Shown: positions 37,485 to 48,275 of the stretch, piece after piece
Position numbering within the stretch: position 1 is the stretch's first letter
How the letters are laid out: the number at the start of each line of letters is the position of its first letter
Origin: Pogonophryne albipinna
Lineage: Eukaryota; Chordata; Actinopteri; Perciformes; Artedidraconidae
NCBI GenBank assembly: GCA_028583405.1
Contig: CM053246.1
Coordinates: forward strand, 23,594,412-23,658,411
Direction: 5' to 3'
Length of the DNA stretch: 64,000 nucleotides
Notes under the pieces: model-generated
What the model was told of the DNA's origin: nothing
Database searches by the model: none
Seen by the model: only the letters and a program-made list of their open reading frames with translations
Program-made: the position numbers and the translations under genes

Positions 37485-37960
37485 GTTAAGATAAGAGGTA
37501 CTGTACTTTATTTATCCCAAATTGGGAAATGTTTGCGTTGCAGCAGTATACAAAACAAGGCATTGCACATTATTAGAAATTGAAGATTAGAAATAATCAA
37601 TACTAGAATTTAAGCATCTCAAAATAGAATTAAAGCAGCATTAAAATAGCATAGAAAATATACAGTAGACCGTGAAGATAAAACATCTATAAACTCTGAC
37701 AATAAAACACTATTGAAGGGCTTTAGACACAATATAAAGCAGGATATTATTTACATTACGAGTGTAGGGAATGGAATATTAAATGAAATATAAATGTAAA
37801 TATACAGTGTGTCCAGTTATCCAAAGATAAGCTATGGAGCAGAGAGCTCTCCTCCAGCCAGAGGTGATTTGTTATACAGAGTTATTGCAGTAAGCAGGGA
37901 TGTTTTCCTGTATCGGTCCTTGTGACAGCGGAACTGGAGCAGTCAGTTTCACTTTTATAG
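37485..37960 (-). mobile_element. LINE 3' end fragment, minus strand
   Basis: The plus strand begins ggtactgtactttatttatc and cccaaattgggaaat, the complement of the 'gggataaataaagtac' ending common to fish Rex1-group LINEs. Further in, the minus strand reads a stretch equivalent to RDRYRKTSLLTAITLYN before the 3' UTR. The 5' part is absent. Confidence 0.7.
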
Positions 37961-40057
37961 TGAAATCCTTTATCTAAGCAAATGCACAACATCTCAGAAA
38001 AGCCCTCAACAATTTTAAATCTCCCACTGAATCCCTTTGCAATGCGGGAGGGAGGAATAAATCAAAGGGTTGTGAAATGTATCGATTGAGAGGTTTTCGG
38101 TGCAGGTCTTGCTTGTTATTTTGGAGCCATGCCTCTGTTTCTCCTCAGGTGATGTGTTTGTGTGGAGCTGCTGGTCAGCTGAGTGGAGCTGCCTGAGGGC
38201 CTCCAAGCTGCTCATAGTGGGAATACACTTTCATATCATATCAAGGATTCAGAGATGATATCTTGCCTTGCAATGAAAAACAGGAGAGCATCAATGTGAA
38301 TGTGATGTTTAAAATGAGAGAGGTTAGGTAAGACATAGATACGAGGAAAGACACCAACCAATTTTCTTACCAAGGCAACAGAATATCAGATAGTAGTAGT
38401 ATTACTTCCCCACAAGAAACACCTCATTTACACTCTTAGCGCTGACTTTGAAGAGCAGAACTGCTGAGAGGCGGACAGACCATTATGACAGGGCGTGTTA
38501 AGATGGGTGTCATTTCTTCTTTTCTTGCAATATTATTCAGATTTAGACTTGATAATTAAAACTTTTATAACACTTCTTTAACAAGTCATGCTGACAAACA
38601 TCACAGTCCTATTAACGGGGGCAGAAGTAGATTGTAGCATTTCCTAGTGGAGGCAGGACAACATGGTGTTCTATATTTTTATTTAGGTTTTGATAAACCT
38701 CAAGTGGGATCCGGAGTCTGAAAACAAATTGACCTGTTCATGATTTACAATTTTAACTCCAAGAACAAGTTGCACTAAATATGGTTTGTCAGGTTAAAAT
38801 CCCTTGTATGCTAGCTCTCTGCTCCTTTAATAGTTATATCTTGATTTATTATTGATTAATTATTGATACTCTTATTCCCAAAATGTAGAAGAAAATAAAA
38901 CGCAACAAAGCACACACTGGACATTCAACAAAAACAAAACAAACCTTAGATCCTAAAATCCAAAACCAAATCCCCACAATTCCAAAATACGAAATCTCCT
39001 TGTCATTGAACAGTCTGCCTTGCTGAGTATAGAGTGTTGCCCCTCGGCTGTGTTCGCTGTGCTGCTGTGCAGGGTTTGCTGGGGTTTGCCACTGAATGTC
39101 TAAGATGTATCATCTCTTGGTCCAACTATCAATTCGTCTTTGTTTTACCTTTTACTGATTAAGGACAAGATCTCAGAATAACTGTGTGCTCTCATAAACT
39201 AGTCTGTGCCCAGGTTAACTTTTTAATCTTAAATAGATTCGTTTTATTGAATATGAATAATGTCACAACAACAAAACATGATGTTGTTTGGGTCCAAGGA
39301 GGCTCTGCATGTGATCTTTACAGCACCCCTTTGGCCACCACCTTCACCATGTGAAGTGTTTTGTAGCCAACCCGGAGCCGGTTTGCTGGAGCAAAGGATT
39401 GAGATATTGTGCAGATTCAGCCATTTGGAATACAAAAAAAATTGTGCATCTTCACATTTGATCTCACTACTTTTGTTTACTACAAATCCTATACAAGGGC
39501 GTTCATCAAGGAATCCTATTGGGTCTTCTTATGATTTAAACACCTTGTAATAATTAAATATAATCAAAGGCTTGATAATGATAACTAAGAATATCCTCAT
39601 TTAACATTATCTATTGATCGAGTTTGCCCATCATCCTTTATGATCCTGTCCAACTTTAGTTTTTCCCTGGGTCTTTGGATCTGCAGTGGTTAGCTGTGGC
39701 TGCAGCTCAAGATACATTAAGGATCACTCAGCAGACGTCCTGTTTGAATAACAACTTATTGTTTGCCATTGAGGAGCCCCCGTTGCCTAGGAGATGCAGT
39801 GTTCCCTGGAAGACAGTTGGATCTGATGCTGTGTGATGAGGGATGTTATGGTCGAGTGTCTCCTATTTGAATGTAGCCCGGGCATTTATCATCAGAGCAT
39901 TACCCAGAAGTAAAACTCAGATTAACCAGCAGAAGAGCAAGACACAGTTCTATCGGTTAAAGGCATAATGTGTATCATATCCACATCAACCCTGACTACA
40001 TTTCTGTCATATTTTGTTGAGTTGTGTGCTTTGTTTCTGAATTTTAAAACCAATATA

Positions 40058-40314
40058 CACTGAACAAAAATATAAATGCAACACTTTTGTTTTTGCTCCC
40101 ATTTTTCATGAGATGAACTCAAAGATTTAAAACATTTTCTATATACACAAAATAACCATTTCTCTCAAATATTGTTCACAAATCTGAAAAAATCTGTGAT
40201 AGCCGAGATAATCCATCCCACCTCACAGGTGTGGCATATCAAGATGCTGATTAGACAGCATGATTATTGCACAGGTGTGCCTTAGGCTGGCCACAATAAA
40301 AGGCCACTCTGAAA
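40058..40314. repeat. Left terminal inverted repeat of the Tc1-like element
   Basis: Inverted copy of 41401-41660. It includes the subterminal stretches gataatccatcccacctcac and ttgcacaggtgtgcctta that probably hold transposase contacts. Confidence 0.92.
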
Positions 40315-40338
40315 TGTTCAGTTTTATCACACAGCACA

Positions 40339-41352
40339 ATGCCACAGATGTCGCAAGTTTTGAGGGAGCGTGCAATTGGCATGCTGACAGCAGGAATGTC
40401 CACCAGAGCTGTTGCCCGTGAATTGAATGTTCATTTCTCTACCATAAGCCGTCTCCAAACGCATTTCAGAGAATTTGGCAGTACATCCAACCGGCCTCAC
40501 AACCGCAGACCACGTGTAACCACACCAGCCCAGGGCCTCCACATCCAGCATGTTCACCTCCAAGATCGTCTGAGACCAGCCACTCGGACAGCTGCTGCAA
40601 CAATCGGTTTGCATAACCAAAGGATTTCTGCACAAACTGTGAGAAACCGTCTCAGGGAAGCTCATCTGCATGCTCGTCGTCCTCATCGGGGTCTCGACCT
40701 GACTCCGGTTCGTCATCGTAACCGACTTGAGTGGGCAAATGCTCACATTCGATGGCGTCTGGCACGTTGGAGAGGTGTTCTCTTCACGGATGAATCCCGG
40801 TTTTCACTGTTCAGGGCAGATGGCAGACAGCGTGTGTGGCGTCGTGTGGGTGAGCGGTTTTCTGATGTCAATGTTGTGAATCGAGTGGCCCATGGTGGTG
40901 GTGGGGTTATGGTATGGGCAGGCGTATGTTATGGACGACGAACACAGGTGCATTTTATTGATGGCATTGTGAATGCACAGAGATACCGTGACCAGATCCT
41001 GAGGCCCATTGTTGTGCCATTCATCCACGACCATCACCTCATGTTGCAGCATGATAATGCACGGCCCCATGTTGCAAGGATCTGTACACAATTCCTGGAG
41101 GCTGAAAACATCCCAGTTCTTGCATGGCCAGCATACTCACCGGACATGTCACCCATTGAGCATGTTTGGGATGCTCTGGATCGGCGTATACGACAGCGTG
41201 TTCCAGTTCCTGCCAATATCCAGCAACTTCGCACAGCCATTGAAGAGGAGTGGACCAACATTCCACAGGCCACAATCAACAACCTGATCAACTCTATGCG
41301 AAGGAGATGTGTTGCACTGCGTGAGGCAAATGGTGGTCACACCAGATACTGA
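40339..41352 (+). CDS. Tc1-like transposase, DD34E, uninterrupted
   Basis: 337 codons, the usual length for a Tc1 transposase, which binds the element's inverted repeats and moves it by cut-and-paste into TA sites. Residues 1-60 form the paired-like helix-turn-helix (RERAIGMLTAGMSTRAVARE, then HFSTISRLQTHF), followed by an NRRPRVTTP link like the GRPR hook and a second DNA-binding helix region to about 115. Catalytic triad: Asp in LFTDESRF (about residue 151), Asp in LQHDNARPH (about 241) and Glu in SPIEHVWD with exactly 34 residues between the last two. A glycine-rich GGGGVMVWAG box follows the first Asp. No stop or frameshift, so it may be capable of encoding active enzyme. The ATG lies 24 bp inside the left repeat. 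Confidence 0.96.
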   Translation: MPQMSQVLRERAIGMLTAGMSTRAVARELNVHFSTISRLQTHFREFGSTSNRPHNRRPRVTTPAQGLHIQHVHLQDRLRPATRTAAATIGLHNQRISAQTVRNRLREAHLHARRPHRGLDLTPVRHRNRLEWANAHIRWRLARWRGVLFTDESRFSLFRADGRQRVWRRVGERFSDVNVVNRVAHGGGGVMVWAGVCYGRRTQVHFIDGIVNAQRYRDQILRPIVVPFIHDHHLMLQHDNARPHVARICTQFLEAENIPVLAWPAYSPDMSPIEHVWDALDRRIRQRVPVPANIQQLRTAIEEEWTNIPQATINNLINSMRRRCVALREANGGHTRY

Positions 41353-41400
41353 CTGGTTTTCGGACCCCCCCAGACCCCCCCAATAAAGCAAAACTGCACG

Positions 41401-41660
41401 TTTCAGAGTGGCCTTTTATTGTGGCCTGCCTAAGGCACACCTGTGCAATAATCATGCTGTCTAATCAGCATCTTGATATGCCACACCTGTGAGGTGGGAT
41501 GGATTATCTCGGCAAAGGAGAAGTGCTCACTATCACAGATTTTTTCAGATTTGTGAACAATATTTGAGAGAAATGGTTATTTTGTGTATATAGAAAATGT
41601 TTTAGATCTTGAAAAATGGGAGCAAAAACAAAAGTGTTGCATTTATATTTTTGTTCAGTG
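41401..41660. repeat. Right terminal inverted repeat of the Tc1-like element
   Basis: Complement of the left repeat, with an insertion of about 17 bases (near caaaggagaagtgctcac, 41513-41530) not present in the left arm. Confidence 0.92.
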
Positions 41661-42247
41661 TATATTTATAAATGTAAAGAAGGTAATGATCTTTTTAATT
41701 GAGTCACCTGTTCATTAAACTTTTGAGATCTTATTCATTTCTAACAGATCATTTTATTTTATGAAAATATAACTTCCTGTTGAGATCTTTGGATCCTCGA
41801 CTAGTTACCGTTTACTGTAAGCATTTCCTATCAAGTGGAATCTGATGTTATATTTTATTATTAGTTGCACATTCAGTTTGTTGCACAGATGATTTGGTCT
41901 CTTTGGATCAAGTTGCTTTTAATTCTCACAAGTATTGCCAGGCTACTTTTATGACACAGTAGTATCTTAGTTTAGCTGCAGCATAATGTCAACGCGTTTG
42001 TTTTTCCTGAGACTTTCTCAGACTACACTAGTAAATATTATGCGGTGGGAAAAAAAGATTTTCTAAGATCACTGCTGTACTTACTGAAAAACATATTGAG
42101 TGTTGTGTTTTTTATTTTATTTTATTTCTTAAGTATCTCAAGCATCATAATTGCCTGGCAACACTGAATGGTCGCAAATTATGATGAATGAGTCATTTTC
42201 AACAATGGCTATAGATTAATGAATGATTAATCCCTAATTTAAATGTA

Positions 42248-42690
42248 TTAAAGATCTCCTATCATGCTATTTTTATCAGATATATAAAAAAATATACCTC
42301 AAATGTTGCTTTTCTTGCGGGTTTACTACAAGGTGAGTTCCTTCTGTTATTTCCTGCTTTTGTACACATACTCTCTCCAGTACAGGTTAGTTCTGAGTGT
42401 TAGCGATGCTTGCTAATGTAACCAAAGACCATATTACGTCCAAAACACGTCGCGCATTGTTCAGCGACGTTTCTTATAGGGCCATGGGTGTGAAGCCAGC
42501 CCACATTTCCGATATTACGTCATATCGGACGCAAATCTGGATCAGCTCCGTTGTACCCCCTTTTTTAGAGATGTGGGTACGGAGGAAAAGAGAGAGGGTT
42601 TTATTTTCTAACACTCTGTGAGTTCCCTGGCACACCGGGGACACATATTTATGTATAATATACATCAAAAAGTGCATTTTGCATGCACAA
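42248..42690. mobile_element. TTAA-type non-autonomous element, right end missing
   Basis: TTAA at 42248-42251 is followed by agatctcctatcatgctatt. The interior matches the copy at 19.72-20.40 kb over most of its length. Homology stops after aagtgcattttgcatgc, so the terminal ataggtccccttt is lost. Confidence 0.75.
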
Positions 42691-43866
42691 TATGCATGTA
42701 CAACAAACACAATAATCTGAAAATAATATGACTAAGATCCAAGGATTTTAGAAAAGGGAAAAAGGGAAAGAAACATTTTTAGTGTTTAATGTTAAGAGTA
42801 TGTCTTTTTTCTAGTCGTGTTTTTTTCCAAATCAAAAAAAGGCGTATCTGGTGCTCCACAGCCAGCGTTTTGAGAAAACATGTTGCATGTGAACATGGAC
42901 GAGGACAGATATCAGTGTGATCTGTGGTCATTGGATCAGCGGGAATGTGCAGGAAGTGTGGTGAGAGCCTCCACAACATAGGATGCTGGATTGGATCCCA
43001 GCTTGCAGCCTTTTCCAGAGGAAGTCGTCCAGAATGAGTCTCTTCATGTTCCTGGCTCTTCTCCCTGTGAATCCATCTGGTCACGCTTATCGCCGCTCTG
43101 TGCATCTCTCTTCACTCTGTAACCAAATCGTATCTTTTTCTCCCCTCTACCTTTTATTACATTTGAGCCATTTAACAGGCACCCTTGTGTAATTTATCAG
43201 CAGATTAATCTTAAATGCCTTGATCACTATCATTATGGGAGAAGTGCCTTGATTGCACAGCACAAGGGACAATTAATCTCTTTTCTGAAAGAACAATCAG
43301 GTGCTAATTCAAGTATGATATATTTGTTTCTTACAGTCAACAAACCTCATAAGGAACACAAACGACAATGAATTGATCCTACACACACAATGTTGTAGCC
43401 AAAGCCTGACATCCCTTATTCCTCTTTGCCAAGAGCACCATTGTTGAATATCAATGAGCGCCTCTGTTGCACTTGCAATGTTTATTTTTCACGATGAACC
43501 TTGAGACTTCATTACTTTTTTCGCTAATCACACAAACACTGTTCTGCTGCTGTCAATACTCACTTGTGTACCAAGTGGGTGGCTTTAAGTAGTCGATTTA
43601 CCCCAGTGTCTTTAAAAAAAAATGTAGCCTGCAAAGAAATAATTGATATAGTTGTGACCTGTTTTATTGAGGAACACATGGGCTTGGGTCTGTTTGCCCT
43701 TACAGGGTTGGAAATGCATTTATTTTTTATATTTTTTATTTCATCTGATTGGATTACAGTAGATAGATCATGACTGTAATAGTATAATTGTTTTTCACCT
43801 AGGTAAATATTGATTTGTATTTTTGGTAGTATTTGTATTTATATATTTAAGAAGGGAACATGCACA

Positions 43867-44100
43867 TTAAAGGTCCCATGTCATGCTTTTCCGGTTATTA
43901 ACCGTCACCTTGTGTGTTATGTAGCTTTTTATGTAAACGGTCTGCAGAGTCACAAACCCTCAAAGTACACCCTGTAGCGAGTAAAACTCTAACACAGAAA
44001 ATACCTGTCTGTGCTGCCCCAGAACGCCTCGTTGGAGATTTGTCTTTTTCCATTGTTTTCTTCTTATAGTGTAGTAAGTACAGTGACGTATTGGGTATAG
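43867..44100. mobile_element. Related TTAA-type element, left part
   Basis: TTAA at 43867-43870 is followed by aggtcccatgtcatgctttt, the same kind of end as the elements at 19.7 and 42.2 kb but with a different interior. I could not find a matching right end, so the end coordinate is approximate. Confidence 0.5.
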
Positions 44101-44485
44101 TGAGGTAACGTCTCCGCGGATTGGTCCAAATGGACGGAAGGAAGTCGTTAATTAAATGCATTTTTCCAGCATACATTAGCACTATAAGTGGATATTGCTC
44201 TTCACATAATTATTCGATATATTGAACATATTGTACATTTTCTGATGCATTTTTCGCCCATGCAGTTAAAGGGAACATGTGTAATCTTTGTATGCTTGCT
44301 TGTACCGTTATATAAGAGTGGAGTGTATGTGTGTGTTTGTTTCTGTTGACACATTTTTAAGGTAGTGTTATAAGGGTGCCCTTTACTTTAATCAAGTCAT
44401 AGTCTCTCAAAATCTTTGCACAAATCATTTCCTTATATAAACAAGCTAACTAATAGATGGTCATATGTTTTAAATGTCACCAGTA

Positions 44486-45474
44486 AAGCCCCTGTCACTC
44501 TGTCCCAGATGGACACACGAATATGGAATTGTGAATTTCGCACGAAGATGGCCCCGAACTTGGTCAACAGCCAAGCAACAGCCGAAGCAAGTACGATGTC
44601 TACAGAAGGCCACACGATGGCACCCGAACCACACACGAAAATATGGTCGTAGACTTTACTGATGATTTTAGAATGTATCCAGAGTCAACGTAAGACCTTG
44701 CTGCTAACATTTAAACATACACTTTATTCTTTACTTTCTCCGTCTTTATATGTAGATTAGAAGATATTACTCATCTCTGTCATGTTGTTTCCATAGCAAC
44801 AACAACTTCCTGTCAACAGCGTAAACTCGCCTTCAAAATAAAAGCATCTAATTAAAACGGGAAGTTAACCTAAATTACATTTAAGACATATATACAACTG
44901 CAACGAAAGTAACAAAAACAATGTAATATCCTTTTCAGTTTCACAGAACACAAATTGGGTTATTTACATAATATGTTTACATGATTTTGTTGTGCAATAA
45001 ATGCAATCTCGATGTCATCGTATTATAATACGATGGCTACACGACGGCATTGCGAGGGCTTCACGTAATTCGTGTTGCCTTCCTAAGACGATCGGGCAGC
45101 GTCTTGTTTCCTTCGTATTGTCTTCGTGAGGCGAAAAATGCCCGATGGCACCGATGATCACATGAAGTAAAGACGAAGATGACGCAATTTGACAAGATGC
45201 CCTCACGAGTGCCTAACGAAGGGCAAAATGGACACACAAATTCAACAAGAAAATGAACCTTGCAAGGTCCTTCGGCAATTTTTTGGCATGCCAAATATTT
45301 TTTCACTGCTCACGAAGTTGCTGCCGGAGCCTGAGAAACTCCACCTGCAGTCATACGATGGCTTAAGATGCCCTCACGAATGGCCCGATGTTGTTAGGAT
45401 CAGAGCCGAATTTGAACATTTCCTTTATCGTGTGTCCATCTGGTGTCAATTTCGGGACAGTGTGACAGGGGCTT
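44486..45474. mobile_element. TA-flanked non-autonomous DNA element, 989 bp
   Basis: Inverted ends aagcccctgtcactctgtcc at 44486 and the complement of aagcccctgtcacactgtcc ending 45474, both followed by agatggacacacga after a 12-bp offset on the right. TA flanks both sides (44484-44485 and 45475-45476). The interior is rich in short CACGA, CGATGG and CGAAG motifs in both orientations near each end. No transposase frame; superfamily not assigned. Confidence 0.85.
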
Positions 45475-45476
45475 TA

Positions 45477-46344
<868 letters not shown>

Positions 46345-46518
46345 CTGAAACGAGTCCGTCTCCTCTTAATATCAGGGAATCAATAGGATGCCTACTCTGG
46401 TCGATGGTTATGATTGAGTGTTAAATGTGTCCTACTTTCAGATTCTAATTTTGTCAGAGACGAAGCACGCGTACCTATCAACAAGACTGAAAGGGTTATC
46501 ATTATGGAGGCTTTCTGT

Positions 46519-46523
<5 letters not shown>

Positions 46524-46601
<78 letters not shown>
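46524..46601. repeat. CA microsatellite
   Basis: Uninterrupted (CA)n of about 78 bp, 180 bp after another CA array in the same orientation. Confidence 0.98.
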
Positions 46602-46602
<1 letters not shown>

Positions 46603-47033
46603 TCCTTTTATTAAAAACACTGTATGCCCTTGAGAGAGAAGCTTAGGGGCTCAGAAGATAGATATATACAGATGAATTATATAAATAATAATACATTATT
46701 TGGACTTATAAAGTTGTTTCCATAACTGTTTATTAAAAGTCCTTGGTTACGCATGAAGTATATGATGCCGTAACACCCACACATACTGGAGCTTAATGAA
46801 TAAATCAGCATGTTTTTCAGGTATATGTGTGAGTAAGGGTGTTAGTGTATGTGTGTGTGTGTCTTCAAAAACCTGCTTCTCTGCTTGTGTGTGTTTGATC
46901 TGGCATTAGTGGTGGGAGGAAGAAGGCTATGTGACTCAGGCCCCGGCCACACGAGGACGAAAACGGTCGTTTGCGTTACTGTTTAGTGTCATATATACCG
47001 TTCGGCCACACGAGGACGACCGAATACGGCACT

Positions 47034-48275
47034 AAATCAATCAATCAATCAATCAATGTTTATTTATATAGCCCAATATCACAAATGTTACATTTGTCTC
47101 AGTGGACTTCACAGTTTGTACAAAATATCAGTATGACAATATGACACCCTCTGTCCTTAGACCCTCACATCGTACAAGGAAAAACTTCCGAAGAAAACCC
47201 ACAGTTTTAAAGGGAAAAATGGGAGAAACCTCAGGGAGAGCAACAGAGGAGGGATCCCTCTCCCAGGACGGACAGACGTGCAATAGATGCCGTGTGTAAA
47301 TTGAAAAGATAATACATTTGCAACATAGGTAGTCCAAATGTTTGGAAATGCATGTGTGTATAATAGGAAGATGAATCCACGAGGATATCCATCCAGGACC
47401 TATGATCCATGACCATGACCACAGCCACGACTCAAGATCCAGGGCTCGCGATGCAGGACACAGGACCGCAGGATCATCCATGACTCCGGATCCCAGCGTA
47501 TATAGACACCAAAAAGAAAGAAATTTGGGGAAGCTGGGTTAATCGGAACATGAGAGTACACAGGTATAGACAGAGAGAAGGAAGAAGTAAGATGTCCCCC
47601 GACAAACTAAGCCTATATCAGCAAAAGTAGGGGCTGAATCTAATCAGCCCTAACTATAAGCTTTATCAAAAAGGAAGGTCTTAAGCGCACTCTTAAAAAC
47701 GGATAGGGTGTCTGCCGCCCAAACACAAACTGGAAGCTGATTCCACAAATGTGGAGCTTGATAAGAAAAGGCTCTGGCTCCCATTGTACTTTTAGAGACT
47801 CTAGGAACAACCAACAACCCTGCATTCTTGGAACGCAATGCCCTAGTAGGACAGTAGGGTATAATGAGTTCTTTAAGGTAAGATGGCGCCTGCCCATTAA
47901 GGGCTTTGTAGGCGAGAAGAAGAATTTTAAATTCTATCCTGTGTTCTATAGGGAGCCAGTGTAAGGCAGCCAGAACAGGAGTAATGTGGTCTCTTTTCCT
48001 AACTCTGGTTAGTACACGAGCTGCAGCATTTTGAATCAGCTGAAGCGACTTGACTGACTTCTTGGTACACCCTGATAATAAGGAGTTAATAATCCAGCCT
48101 TGAAGTAACAAATGCATGGACTAGTTTCTCTGCATCGTTTTGAGGCAAAATATGCCTGATTTTTGCAATGTTACGTAGATGGAAGTAGGCGGTCCTTGAA
48201 ATTGATTTTATGTGGGCGTTAAAGGATAAATCCTGATCAAATATAACACCAAGATTCCTAAACGACTGCAGAAAC
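47034..48275 (-). mobile_element. L2-type LINE, 5' truncated, inserted into the GC-rich repeat
   Basis: Minus strand. The 5' end is at about 48275 (LQSFRNLGVIFDQDLSF) and the 3' tail at 47034-47056 is a TTGA tandem repeat. The 3' UTR (47057-47645) contains the ttgggctatataaataaaca motif common in fish LINEs. The flanks cactaaa on the left and aaacgata on the right suggest a very short AAA duplication, as expected for L2-like elements. Confidence 0.85.
47650..48275 (-). pseudogene. LINE ORF2 C-terminal remnant with a frameshift
   Basis: Reads FRNLGVIFDQDLSFNAHIKS, then AYFHLRNIAKIRHIL and LVHAFVTSRLDY. After a frameshift near 48090 it continues as LQLIQNAAARVLTRVRKRDH, then ITPVLAALHWLPIEHRIEFK and LLVVPRVSKSTMGARAFSY, stopping at 47650. 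This is the region after the RT palm of L2-group LINEs. The endonuclease and catalytic RT parts were never copied (5' truncation). Confidence 0.88.

Larger units (their letters stand above)
40058..41660 (+). mobile_element. Complete Tc1-like transposon, 1603 bp
   Basis: Starts cactgaacaaaaatataaat and ends with its complement, with TA on both outer sides (40056-40057 and 41661-41662), as for Tc1/mariner. The terminal inverted repeats are long: about 257 bp left (40058-40314) and 260 bp right (41401-41660). They match closely except for two length differences: the left has extra bases near 40108-40127, and the right has an extra ~17 bases near 41517-41533. The only gene inside is an uninterrupted transposase, with a CAATAAAG polyadenylation-like site at 41381. 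Confidence 0.96.

Noticed and set aside
40327..41391. Minus-strand ORFs of 78-139 codons inside the Tc1-like element
   Set aside because: Antisense shadows of the intact transposase.
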